A DNA stretch of 41,336 nt from VFBF01 sp033764865 (lineage in GTDB: Bacteria > Pseudomonadota > Alphaproteobacteria > Caulobacterales > Aquidulcibacteraceae): positions 1 to 41,336 of the forward strand of contig JANRIM010000166.1 of the NCBI GenBank assembly GCA_033764865.1, written 5' to 3'. Below the pieces are notes generated by a model, which ran no database searches, had not been told where the DNA came from, and was given only the letters and a program-made list of their open reading frames with translations. Below, in pieces: positions 34,037 to 41,336 of the stretch. Every line of letters starts with the position of its first letter. Position 1 is the stretch's first letter. The position numbers and the translations under genes are program-made.

Positions 34037-34558
34037 GTGAGGCTTCTCGCAGCGGCATTGCTTCTGGTTGGCGCCGCGACGCCCGCGGCGGCGGCCCCGG
34101 ACTCTGCGCTGGATGTGGCGCAGCTGCGCGCCTGCGCCCTGGCGGCGGGGATCGACAATCCCCGGCAGGCGGAGCTGTGCGAGGCGCCCCTGCTGGCGCA
34201 GTGCGATGGAGACTACGCGCGCTGCTACGATCGGCTGCTCGGCGCCTGGGAAGCGCTGATGGCGGCAAGCCTTGAAGACCTTGCGCGCAAGGGTGTGCTG
34301 GAACGGGACGACGCGGCGGACCTGCGCGCCTCCCAGCGGGCGTGGGCGCGGTTTCGCAGCGAGGACTGCGCGTTCTATTCCGCCGTGTGGCCCGGCGCGC
34401 GCCCGCCGTACCAGCGCGCTGCGTGCCGCCACCGCATGACACGCGAACGCGCCACCATCCTCACAGTCCGGCTGGAGGCGGCCCGGCGGCTTCGCGATGT
34501 CACGCGGACTCCGCCCGCAGCACCGCCGCAGCCGCGTTCACAGCCGCGCCAATCCTGA
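34037..34558 (+). CDS. LprI-like secreted protein (DUF1311, lysozyme inhibitor family)
   Basis: This 173-aa protein has a signal peptide (MRLLAAALLLVGAATPAAAA, cleaved near residue 19-20). A DUF1311/LprI domain follows with conserved cysteines (LRAC, LCEAPLLAQC, RCYDRLL, SEDCAFY and RAAC). The helical core LRASQRAWARFRSEDCAFY is the family hallmark. LprI relatives inhibit lysozyme, but many DUF1311 proteins have no tested role. The start is GTG behind AAGGA. The Pro/Gln/Arg-rich tail overlaps the 3' end of the convergent ahpD gene by 59 bp. Confidence 0.85.
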   Translation: MRLLAAALLLVGAATPAAAAPDSALDVAQLRACALAAGIDNPRQAELCEAPLLAQCDGDYARCYDRLLGAWEALMAASLEDLARKGVLERDDAADLRASQRAWARFRSEDCAFYSAVWPGARPPYQRAACRHRMTRERATILTVRLEAARRLRDVTRTPPAAPPQPRSQPRQS

Positions 34559-35024
34559 GACCGGCGACGATGTGCGTGGCGGGCCAGCCACGCCGACGCA
34601 GCTCCTGTTCGTGCGCGTCGAGGCACGCGCCGCAGCCATGGACGGCCGACACGACCAGCGACCAGAACTCGAAGTCCGCTTTGTCCACGCCGGGATTGGC
34701 CAGCAGGCCCATGCGCAGGCCGGTCCGCATGGCGGCGTACTCTGTGTTCTCCATCAAATGGACCGCGCGGAAGTACACGTTGTTCATCGCCATCAAGGCT
34801 GCGGCAGTTTTGGCGGCGGCGATCGCCGCCGGCGTGAGCATGGCTTCGGCGTCGGCGGCCGTCGCGCGGATCAGCGCGCCCTCGCCTGTGGCGTGCGCCG
34901 CCGCCAGCAGCGCGCCCCACTTTTGCTGGTCGCTCAGGTGCGTGTCCCTGACGACGGCGGACAGGGTGATGCGGATGTCGCGGGCATAGTCGGGCAGCGC
35001 GCCGCGGAGGGCTTCAAGGGACAT
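34500..35024 (-). CDS. ahpD: Alkylhydroperoxidase AhpD
   Basis: This 174-aa protein matches AhpD in length and motifs. The catalytic Cys131-x2-Cys134 pair in HGCGACLDAHE, His138 and the upstream Glu119 line up with Cys130/Cys133/His137/Glu118 of M. tuberculosis AhpD. AhpD is a thiol reductase that recycles AhpC, using lipoylated E2 subunits as its reductant in mycobacteria, and has weak peroxidase activity. No ahpC is adjacent. It is divergent from oxyR, 107 bp away. The start at 35024 is preferred because the upstream in-frame extension is Arg/Ala-rich and not conserved. Confidence 0.93.
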   Translation of the reverse strand: MSLEALRGALPDYARDIRITLSAVVRDTHLSDQQKWGALLAAAHATGEGALIRATAADAEAMLTPAAIAAAKTAAALMAMNNVYFRAVHLMENTEYAAMRTGLRMGLLANPGVDKADFEFWSLVVSAVHGCGACLDAHEQELRRRGWPATHIVAGLRIGAAVNAAAAVLRAESA

Positions 35025-35096
35025 GGCGGTCTCCCGCGCCTGCGACATCGCCGCGCAAGCGCACGCGGCGCGCCGTCGACGGCGCATGCGTCACTT

Positions 35097-35133
35097 ATCT
35101 ATGGCAATCTGCCGCCGCATAGAGTGATCCTAT
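35097..35133. promoter_or_regulatory. Candidate OxyR-binding site overlapping the oxyR start codon
   Basis: ATAG-N7-CTAT (35119-35133) matches the right half of the OxyR consensus ATAG-N7-CTAT-N7-ATAG-N7-CTAT. At the expected left positions the bases are ATCT and TCTG, a partial match. The last CTAT includes the first two bases of the oxyR ATG. It also forms TCTAT-N16-ATAGA, an inverted repeat. The site sits between oxyR and ahpD and could serve both. Confidence 0.5.
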
Positions 35134-36088
35134 GGAAGACCGTCTCCCCAGTTCCGCATGGCCGACGCTCCGGCAGCTCCAGTTCCTCGCGGCGCTCGAT
35201 GCGTCGGGCTCGTTCGTGCGCGCCGCCGAGGCGGTCGGGGTGGCGCAGCCCACGCTGTCGGCAGGCATCAAGGAGCTGGAAAGCGTGTTGGGGACCGTGC
35301 TGGTGGAACGGGGGCGGACGGGCGCGGTGCTGACGCCCGCCGGGGAAGAGGCGGCGAGGCGGGCCGTGGAGGCGCTCGCGCACGTGGAGGAACTCGTGCG
35401 CGCCGTCCGTCGCGCCGGCGGGCCGTTGTCGGGCCCGTTCCGGCTGGGCGCCATACCCACCATCGCGCCTTTTCTCCTGCCGCAGGCGCTGAAGGCGCTG
35501 CGCGCCCGGTTCCCGGACCTCAAGCTCGTGCTGCGGGAGGAGGTGAGCAGCCGGCTGGTGGACGCATTGCGGGCCCGCACGCTGGACGCCGCGATCATCG
35601 CGCTGCCCTACGAGGCCGCGGGCATCGAGACGGAGGCCATCGCCGACGACGAATTCCTGCTTGTGACCCAACCCAACCATCCGCTGTCCGGCCTGAAGAC
35701 CATCACGCCGGCGGATCTCGCGGGGGAGGACATCCTGTTGCTGGAGGACGGCCATTGCCTGCGCGATCACGCGCTCTCGGTGTGCCGGGCGCCCCAGAGC
35801 CGCGCAGCGGCGTCGGTGGGCGCGACAAGCCTGCATACGCTGGTGCAGATGGTGGCCGGCGGCATGGGGGTGACGCTGCTGCCCAAACTGGCGGCGGACA
35901 ACGGCGTGGCGTTGGGCGCGGCGGTCAGCACCATGCCCTTCGCCCGCCCGCTGGTGGGCCGCACCATAGGGATCGCGTGGCGTTCGGGCGGGTCGCGGGC
36001 CGAAGACGCGCGCCTGATCGCAGAGACGCTGCGGGCGGACGCCGCCCGCGCTGCGGGGCTCAGCCCTCGTCCAGATCCGGCCGGTTGA
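35132..36088 (+). CDS. oxyR: Hydrogen peroxide-sensing LysR regulator OxyR
   Basis: This 318-aa LysR-type regulator has an N-terminal HTH (LRQLQFLAALDASGSFVRAA, VAQPTLSAGIKELE) and an effector domain. The peroxide-sensing cysteines are Cys209 in LLEDGHCLRDHAL and Cys218 in LSVCRAP, nine residues apart as in E. coli OxyR (Cys199/Cys208). ATSLHTLVQMVAGGMGVTLLP is also strongly OxyR-like. On oxidation the disulfide switches it to an activator. It is divergent from ahpD, the usual arrangement of a LysR regulator with its target. Its 3' end overlaps the convergent DUF1475 gene by 29 bp. Confidence 0.94.
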   Translation: MEDRLPSSAWPTLRQLQFLAALDASGSFVRAAEAVGVAQPTLSAGIKELESVLGTVLVERGRTGAVLTPAGEEAARRAVEALAHVEELVRAVRRAGGPLSGPFRLGAIPTIAPFLLPQALKALRARFPDLKLVLREEVSSRLVDALRARTLDAAIIALPYEAAGIETEAIADDEFLLVTQPNHPLSGLKTITPADLAGEDILLLEDGHCLRDHALSVCRAPQSRAAASVGATSLHTLVQMVAGGMGVTLLPKLAADNGVALGAAVSTMPFARPLVGRTIGIAWRSGGSRAEDARLIAETLRADAARAAGLSPRPDPAG

Positions 36089-36398
36089 TCCGGCGGGCCA
36101 GGCTCGGCAGGCGCAGCACCAGCCAGAGCGCAGCCCAGATGTTGCCCAGGAAGAACAGCGGGACAGACCAAAGCGCCGCGGAAAGCCACGACCGCTCCGC
36201 CAGGAAGATGATCACCGCGAACAGGACGAAGCCGATGTAGAGGTCCGCCAGGGTCACGACGCCCCACGGCAACGTCGTGATCACCCCCACCTGGTTGAGG
36301 AAGGTGCCGTGCAGGTCGCCCCCGGCGAAGGAGGCCCACAGGATGGCCGCCAGCAGCAACAGCCCCAGCACGCCGACGACGAGACGCAAACCGATCAT
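36060..36398 (-). CDS. DUF1475 family membrane protein
   Basis: This 112-aa protein has three or four hydrophobic helices and the family motif LPWGVVTLADLYIGFVLFAV. Function unknown. It is the last of three co-directional genes (S9 peptidase, symporter, this one) with gaps of 35 and 59 bp. Its C-terminus (INRPDLDEG) is encoded opposite the end of oxyR. Confidence 0.82.
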   Translation of the reverse strand: MIGLRLVVGVLGLLLLAAILWASFAGGDLHGTFLNQVGVITTLPWGVVTLADLYIGFVLFAVIIFLAERSWLSAALWSVPLFFLGNIWAALWLVLRLPSLARRINRPDLDEG

Positions 36399-36457
36399 GA
36401 GCCGGTTCTTAGCGGTGCGCGCGGCGCGGGGCCATAGGGTGGGCTGCGGCCGGCCTC

Positions 36458-37723
36458 CTAGACCTGCGTTGCGGGGAGGGGCGCGCCCTCGTCGGCCGGT
36501 CCGTCCTCCAGTTCACCTTCCCACTTCGCGGCCACGGCGGACGCCACGGCGTTGCCCACCACGTTGGTGGCGCTGCGGCCCATGTCGAGGAACTGGTCGA
36601 TGGCGAAGATGAGCAGCAGGCCCTCGCCGGGGATGCCGAACGTCGGCAGCGTGGCCGCGATCACCACCAGGGACGCGCGGGGCACGCCGGCGATGCCCTT
36701 GGACGTCACCATCAGGATGCCCAGCATGGTGACGATCTGCATGACCGACAGCTCGATGCCGTAAATCTGCGCGATGAACAGCGTCGCGAACGTGCAGTAC
36801 ATCATCGAGCCGTCGAGGTTGAACGAATAGCCCAACGGCAGCACGAAGCCGGAAATCCGGCGCGGCACGCCGAACTTGCGGAGCGCCTCGATCGTGCGGG
36901 GGAAGGCGGCCTCCGAACTGGACGTGGAGAACGCCAGCAGGATGGGTTCGCGCAAGCCCGCCACGAGCCGCACGACGCGGGGACCGATGACGAAGAACCC
37001 CGCCACCGCCAGCAGCGCCCACAGGACCCCGAGGGAGACGTAGAACGAGCCCACGAACTTGCCGTACGTCAGAAGGATGGCCAGGCCATGTTCGGCGATG
37101 GCGGCTGCGATCGCTCCGAACACCGCGATGGGCGCCACCAGCATCACGTAGCCCGTCACCTTGAGCATCACCTCCACGATCTGCTCCACCACGTGGGTCA
37201 GCAGCCGCGCCTTCTCCCCCAACGCCGCGATGGCGACGCCGACGAAGATGGAGAACACCACGATCTGGAGGATCTCGTTGCGCGCCATCGCATCTGCGAT
37301 GGACGTGGGGACCACGTGGGTGATGAAGTCCCGCAGATTGAGGGACGAGGCCTTCACCGCGACCTCGGCGTCTTCCGGCGGCAGGGGCAGGTTGAGCCCG
37401 GAGCCAGGTTGGAACAGCGTCACCATCACCACGCCCAGCGTGAGCGAAACGGCGGAGGCGCCGATGAACCAGATCAGCGTGCGACCGCCGATGCGCCCCA
37501 CGCGCTCGGCGGAACCCATGTGAGCGATGCCGGCGACCAGCGTGGAAAAGACCAGCGGCGCGATGATCATCTTGATCAGCCGCAGGAACACGTCGGTGGC
37601 GATCTTCAGGTACGGGACGACCTCGGCCACCTGCGCGGCGGGCAGCTGCGTGTTGATCAACCACCCCGACACCACGCCAAGGATCATCGCGGCGAGAATG
37701 TAGAGCGAGAAGTTACGCGACAT
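36458..37723 (-). CDS. Dicarboxylate/amino acid:cation symporter (DctA/GltP family)
   Basis: This 421-aa carrier has about eight transmembrane helices and the re-entrant loops of the DAACS family: FSTSSSEAAFPRTIEAL (HP1 serine-rich motif), SFNLDGSMMYCTFATLFIAQ (the NMDGT-like cation site) and GIPGEGLLLIFAIDQFLDMGRSATNVVGNAVA. It should import glutamate/aspartate or C4-dicarboxylates with Na+ or H+. The NMDGT position reads NLDGS, and the TM8 aspartate/asparagine region is intact. Its gene follows the S9 peptidase by 35 bp. Confidence 0.94.
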   Translation of the reverse strand: MSRNFSLYILAAMILGVVSGWLINTQLPAAQVAEVVPYLKIATDVFLRLIKMIIAPLVFSTLVAGIAHMGSAERVGRIGGRTLIWFIGASAVSLTLGVVMVTLFQPGSGLNLPLPPEDAEVAVKASSLNLRDFITHVVPTSIADAMARNEILQIVVFSIFVGVAIAALGEKARLLTHVVEQIVEVMLKVTGYVMLVAPIAVFGAIAAAIAEHGLAILLTYGKFVGSFYVSLGVLWALLAVAGFFVIGPRVVRLVAGLREPILLAFSTSSSEAAFPRTIEALRKFGVPRRISGFVLPLGYSFNLDGSMMYCTFATLFIAQIYGIELSVMQIVTMLGILMVTSKGIAGVPRASLVVIAATLPTFGIPGEGLLLIFAIDQFLDMGRSATNVVGNAVASAVAAKWEGELEDGPADEGAPLPATQV

Positions 37724-37758
37724 GAGGCCTCCGGTCCGCGGGCGATGCTAGGACCATC

Positions 37759-39894
37759 TCAATCCACCAGCCGCTCGTGCAGGTACACGAACTCCAACGC
37801 CCGTCGGCGCGCGGCTTCCTGGAGATTGGCCGCGGCGGAGTGTCCGCCGTCGATGTTCTCGTAGTAGTAGAACGGCGCGCCCGCCGCCTCGAGCCTTGCC
37901 GCCATCTTGCGGGCATGGGCGGGGTGGACGCGGTCGTCCTTGGTGGACGTTACGAAGAAGGGCGTTACGGGCGCCACCGCTTCCGGCCGCATGTTCTGGT
38001 AGGGCGACAGTTTCGCCAGCCATGCCCTTTCTTCGGGGTGCGTGGGCTTGCCGGTCTCGTCGAGTCTGGGGTCGCCGTACTCGTCCACCCAGGATGCGCC
38101 GGCCAGCATGTTGGCGTCGGCGTAGCCCAGCATGTCCAGCAGGGGCACCTGCACCACCGCCGCGCGGAAAAGGTCAGGCCGCTGCGTGAGCATGACGCCC
38201 ATCAGCAGACCGCCGTTGGATCCGCCCATGATGCCGAGGCGCCGCGGGCTGGTGATCTTGCGCGCGATCAGGTCCTCCGCCACGGCGATGAAATCGTCGT
38301 ACACCACCTGCCGCTTGAGCTTGAGCCCCGCCTGGTGCCATGCGGGGCCGAATTCGCCGCCGCCGCGAATGTTGGCCAGCACGTAGACGCCGCCACGCTC
38401 CAGCCAGAGCTTGCCGGTGACGGGCGAGTACGCCGGCGGCATCGAAACCTGGAAGCCGCCGTAGCCGTAGAGAAGCGTCGGTGCGGACCCGTCGTTGGGC
38501 GCGTCGCGCTTGCGCACCACGAAATAGGGAACCTTGGTACCGTCCTTGCTGGTGGCTTCGAACTGTTCGGAGATCATCCCGTCCGCGTCGAACAGCGCGG
38601 GCATGGACTGCACCGCCCGGGCCGAACCCGTCCGTGAATCGAGGGCGTAGAGCGTGTCCGGCTGCAGGAAGTCCTTGAAGACGGCGAAGGCCGTCGTCTC
38701 CCCGCTCGATGCGCCCGCGAACGCGATCGCGCCGTTGGGGGGCATCGACACCTGACTCTCTAGCCAGTTCCGGCCGTCCCAGGCGTAGCGCAGGATGCGG
38801 CCGCGCACGTTTTGCGTGCCGGCGACCAGGATCGAGTCCCGCGTGACGGCGACGCCTTCGATGGAATCGCGCGGTCCGGGGCCGTAGAGCAGCTTGACCG
38901 AGGGGGCCTGTCCCGTGGCGGCTTCAAGCGTCGAGGACAGCAGGGCGCCTTGCGGGTAGGCGGTAGCGCCGCCCGGCGGCGTCCACGCTTCTTCGATGGT
39001 GAAGATCAGCTCGCCCTTGTGCAGTCCTTGCACCGTGGCGCGGGATGGCAGGGTGATCTTCGCGGCGCTCGCGTCGGAAAGCAGGTAGGTGTTGGCGGTG
39101 AAGAAGGTGACGCCCTGCGTCGCCGTCACGATGTGCGTACCGTCCTCGGATTCCATGTCGCCCACGAACACGCCGACGTCGGAGACTGCGCCGCGATAGA
39201 CCTCGACGGCCGCCGTCAGAGGCTGGCCGCGTTTCAGCATCTTGACCACGAAGGGATAACCCGACTCCGTCAGCGTGCCGGGCCCCCAATCGGTGGCGAT
39301 GTAGAGCGTGTCCCGGTCCTTCCAGGCGGCGCTCGATTTCGCCTCCGGCAGCGTGAAACCATCCGCCACGAAGGTCTTTGCAGCGGTGTCGAACTCCCGC
39401 AGCACGGCGGCGTCCTTGCCGCCGTTGGACAGCGAGATGAGGCACCGCGCGCCGCCGCGCGGCTCGCATTCCGCGCCCTTGAACACCCAGTTGGCGTTCT
39501 CCGCCGTGGAGAGGGCGTCCACGTCGAGCAGCGTCTCCCAGGCGGGCTTGCCCGCCGCGTACGCCTCCAGCCGCGATCGGCGCCATAGGCCGCGCACGTT
39601 GGCGGCGTCCTGCCAGAAATTGTACACCCAGCCGTCGCGCACATTGCCCAGAGGCAGCCGGTCCTTGTTGTTGACGATGGCCAGCGCCTCCGCGCGCAGG
39701 GGGGCGAAGCGGGGATCCGCCTCAAGCTTGCCGAGGGAGCGGGCGTTTTGCGCGCGCACCCAGTCGAGCGCCTTCTGCCCCTCCACCTCTTCCATGTAGG
39801 CGTAGGGATCGCGGGTCTGGCTGGTCATGAGAGTGGCGCACGCGGCTGTGAAGGCGGCGAACGCCGCCGCGGCGAGGGGAAGCAAGACGCGCAT
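37759..39894 (-). CDS. S9 family peptidase (prolyl oligopeptidase-like)
   Basis: This 711-aa protein is a prolyl oligopeptidase-family serine peptidase, with a beta-propeller (about residues 70-430) and an alpha/beta hydrolase domain. The catalytic triad is Ser559 (MGGSNGGLL), Asp654 (TKDDRVHP) and His685 (DGGHSAA). The N-terminal signal (MRVLLPLAAAAFAAFTAAC) has a possible lipoprotein cysteine at residue 19, so it is probably exported. The start at 39894 follows GGGAG; an ATG at 39918 is the alternative. Together with the carrier downstream it suggests periplasmic peptide breakdown and uptake. Confidence 0.93.
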   Translation of the reverse strand: MRVLLPLAAAAFAAFTAACATLMTSQTRDPYAYMEEVEGQKALDWVRAQNARSLGKLEADPRFAPLRAEALAIVNNKDRLPLGNVRDGWVYNFWQDAANVRGLWRRSRLEAYAAGKPAWETLLDVDALSTAENANWVFKGAECEPRGGARCLISLSNGGKDAAVLREFDTAAKTFVADGFTLPEAKSSAAWKDRDTLYIATDWGPGTLTESGYPFVVKMLKRGQPLTAAVEVYRGAVSDVGVFVGDMESEDGTHIVTATQGVTFFTANTYLLSDASAAKITLPSRATVQGLHKGELIFTIEEAWTPPGGATAYPQGALLSSTLEAATGQAPSVKLLYGPGPRDSIEGVAVTRDSILVAGTQNVRGRILRYAWDGRNWLESQVSMPPNGAIAFAGASSGETTAFAVFKDFLQPDTLYALDSRTGSARAVQSMPALFDADGMISEQFEATSKDGTKVPYFVVRKRDAPNDGSAPTLLYGYGGFQVSMPPAYSPVTGKLWLERGGVYVLANIRGGGEFGPAWHQAGLKLKRQVVYDDFIAVAEDLIARKITSPRRLGIMGGSNGGLLMGVMLTQRPDLFRAAVVQVPLLDMLGYADANMLAGASWVDEYGDPRLDETGKPTHPEERAWLAKLSPYQNMRPEAVAPVTPFFVTSTKDDRVHPAHARKMAARLEAAGAPFYYYENIDGGHSAAANLQEAARRRALEFVYLHERLVD

Positions 39895-40092
39895 GGGGAT
39901 GCTCCCGGAGGCGGTCATTGTCGGTCAGCGCGCACCTAAGCGGATCGGCGCGGGAAGGGAAAGCCCCGGCCCGGCCCGGCGCGGGAGGGTGGCGGCTTGG
40001 GGCACGCCGGGGGTACGAATCGGCAAGGCTTGCCCTATATCTCTGCGCTCGCCCCTTTGCGGCCCGTCCCGGGCCGGCGTCCGGATCCGCCC

Positions 40093-40926
40093 ATGCGCTT
40101 CTTCAAGATGAACGGCTGCGGCAACGATTTCGTGATCTTCGACGCCCGCGCGCACGGCGCGCTGCAGTTGTCCAAGGAGCAGGCCCGCGCCATCGCCGAC
40201 CGGGAGCAAGGCGTGGGTTGTGACCAGGTGATCGCTATTGAGCGGTCGATCCGCGGCGACGCCTTCATGCGCATCTGGAACCACGACGGCGGGGAAGTGG
40301 CCGCATGCGGCAACGCCGCCCGCTGCGTCGCCGCCATCCTGCTCGACGAGGTCGGCGGCGACGGACCGGTGAAGATCGAGACGCTGGCGGGCCTTCTGAA
40401 GGCGGAGCGCACGACACTCGGCCAGTATACGGTGGACATGGGCTCTCCGCTGCTGAAGTGGGAGGAAATCCCGATCGCGCGCGCGATGGACACCGTCCGG
40501 CTCGACTATGCGCTGGAGGCGGGTCTCTTCCGGCTCTCCGGGCCCGGCGCGTGCAACATGGGCAACCCGCACGTGGTGTTTTTCCTCGACGACCTGAAGC
40601 CTGCGCCCATCGCCGTCCTGGGGCCGCAGGTGGAGACCGATCCCTTCTTCCCGGAGGGGGTGAACGTGGGCTTCGCGCAGGTGCTGTCTCCCGCGCGCAT
40701 CCGGCTGCGGGTGTGGGAGCGCGGCGCAGGGCTCACGAAGGCGTGCGGCACAGGGGCTTGCGCGGCGGTCGTCGCCGCCCATCGCGCAGGCCTCACGGGC
40801 CGCACCGTCACCGTCGAACTCGACGGCGGCGAACTCGCCATCGACTGGCGCGACAGCGACGACCGCGTGCTGATGACCGGCCCTGTGGAGCTGGAGCGGA
40901 CAGGGGATTTGCTCGGCGCGGGTTAG
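40093..40926 (+). CDS. dapF: Diaminopimelate epimerase
   Basis: This 277-aa enzyme converts LL- to meso-diaminopimelate for lysine and peptidoglycan synthesis. The two active-site cysteines are Cys72 (ACGNAAR) and Cys218 (ACGTGACAA). The N-terminal FKMNGCGNDFVIFD and GNPHVVFF are typical. The two halves form the expected pseudo-symmetric fold. It starts at the ATG at 40093; no strong ribosome-binding site is seen. In many Alphaproteobacteria dapF is next to mtaB-ftsY, but here it is 12 kb away. The 198-bp gap to the S9 gene holds no other ORF. Confidence 0.96.
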   Translation: MRFFKMNGCGNDFVIFDARAHGALQLSKEQARAIADREQGVGCDQVIAIERSIRGDAFMRIWNHDGGEVAACGNAARCVAAILLDEVGGDGPVKIETLAGLLKAERTTLGQYTVDMGSPLLKWEEIPIARAMDTVRLDYALEAGLFRLSGPGACNMGNPHVVFFLDDLKPAPIAVLGPQVETDPFFPEGVNVGFAQVLSPARIRLRVWERGAGLTKACGTGACAAVVAAHRAGLTGRTVTVELDGGELAIDWRDSDDRVLMTGPVELERTGDLLGAG

Positions 40927-40932
40927 CGATGG

Positions 40933-40991
40933 CCGTACAGCAGTTTTGGCGATGTACGGACGGCCCTGAAAACGACCCCAAAACTGTACAG
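40933..40991. repeat. Nested inverted repeats downstream of dapF
   Basis: CAGTTTTGG (40941-40949) and CCAAAACTG (40978-40986) are perfect 9-bp inverted arms. CCGTAC (40933-40938) and GTACGG (40954-40959) are a second pair. GTACAG/GTACGG occurs three times, at 40935, 40954 and 40986. The segment lies between two convergent genes. Without a T-run it is not a standard terminator; binding sites or a bidirectional stop are possible. Confidence 0.6.
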
Positions 40992-41051
40992 ACAACGGAC
41001 TTCGTGGACCGACCGGTCGCCGTCGTCGCGCGGTCGCGCAGGACGCACTCT

Positions 41052-41336
41052 TTACGCGGGAAAGTCAGCCTCCAAAGACTGGATCAGCCGCCTTCGGTGC
41101 GCGGGAGCCGCGCCGCCGAGGAGCAGAAGCAGGCGGGCGACGGGCCGGTAGGGCGCGACGGCCAGATCCAGCGCCGCCGGGGTTATCCCCGCAAGCCGCG
41201 CGTAGGCCGCCTGCAGACTGGCGTTGACCGCCCGGGGTCGTTCCGGATCGGCCACAGTCTCCGGCGCAAGCTCGGCGAGGGCGACATGCGCCGCTGCGAG
41301 GTCGAGGACGCCCGGCGCGCGCATGGCGGCGATCCA
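41052..41336 (-). CDS. Hypothetical protein, 3' part only
   Basis: An open frame enters from the right edge and ends at 41052, giving the last 94 residues (WIAAMRAPGVLDLAAAH at the edge, ending QSLEADFPA). The segment is Ala/Leu-rich and predicted helical, with AVAPYRPVARLLLLLGGA near the middle. An internal ATG at 41324 exists, but the frame is open beyond it, so the true start is probably outside. No family recognised. Third-position G/C bias supports coding. The convergent dapF ends 125 bp away. Confidence 0.6.
   Translation of the reverse strand, partial: WIAAMRAPGVLDLAAAHVALAELAPETVADPERPRAVNASLQAAYARLAGITPAALDLAVAPYRPVARLLLLLGGAAPAHRRRLIQSLEADFPA

Overview
The window is high-GC DNA (roughly two thirds GC by eye, strong G/C bias at third codon positions) from the chromosome of an alphaproteobacterium. 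Support for this includes a RegB/RegA redox two-component pair next to a SenC/SCO gene, MmcB, DUF2794, an intracellular PHB depolymerase, a ccmABCD cluster divergent from aconitase, and the ffh-rpsP-rimM-trmD-rplS and mtaB-ftsY-ispZ orders. I do not place it below class level. Nearly all of it is ordinary core chromosome: no phage, transposon, CRISPR array, rRNA or tRNA gene was seen.

Layout. 1-4.1 kb: the 5' part of a membrane protein gene cut by the window edge, a GST, mmcB, a 63-aa acidic protein, a DJ-1/isocyanide hydratase-like protein, DUF1203 and an SDR. 4.1-7.9 kb: a redox-regulation block, with regB-regA-tetR-SDR in a co-directional chain on the minus strand (a perfect palindrome lies between tetR and the SDR), facing away from a DUF4332 gene and an SCO lipoprotein gene. 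8.0-10.2 kb: PHB depolymerase followed 4 bp later by a YgjP-type metalloprotease. 10.2-14.0 kb: a class A PBP, a Bax-inhibitor-1 protein with a strong terminator, and DUF2794. 13.9-14.25 kb is the only gap above 300 bp; it holds a candidate structured RNA ending in a GNRA-capped terminator, and a 16-bp tandem duplication. 14.25-19.5 kb: an SDR and a four-gene ABC system like GldA/GldF/GldG plus DUF4340. 19.5-24.6 kb: ccmDCBA (minus) and acnA (plus). 24.6-25.2 kb: a Nudix hydrolase whose ribosome-binding site lies in a perfect hairpin.

25.2-32.8 kb is a long minus-strand run of translation and protein-targeting genes: ffh, rpsP, rimM, trmD, then rplS, a methyltransferase, mtaB, ftsY and ispZ, with many 4-bp start/stop overlaps. 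One small plus-strand ORF (45 codons) sits between trmD and rplS. 32.8-41.3 kb: an L-2-hydroxyglutarate oxidase-like FAD enzyme, an LprI-like protein, a divergent ahpD/oxyR peroxide-response pair with an OxyR-like site over the oxyR start codon, DUF1475, a DctA/GltP symporter, an S9 prolyl oligopeptidase, dapF, and a gene cut by the right edge.

Genes that plausibly work together: RegB/RegA, SCO and CcmABCD in redox sensing and cytochrome/oxidase biogenesis; OxyR and AhpD in peroxide defence; Ffh and FtsY in SRP targeting; S9 peptidase and DctA-type carrier in peptide or amino-acid use; the GldA/F/G-like proteins and DUF4340 protein as one membrane complex of unknown cargo. No clearly novel multi-gene system is evident. 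The best candidates for something undescribed are the 14.03-14.17 kb RNA, the regA-tetR-SDR circuit, the GldG/DUF4340 ABC complex and the small ORF at 29.5 kb.
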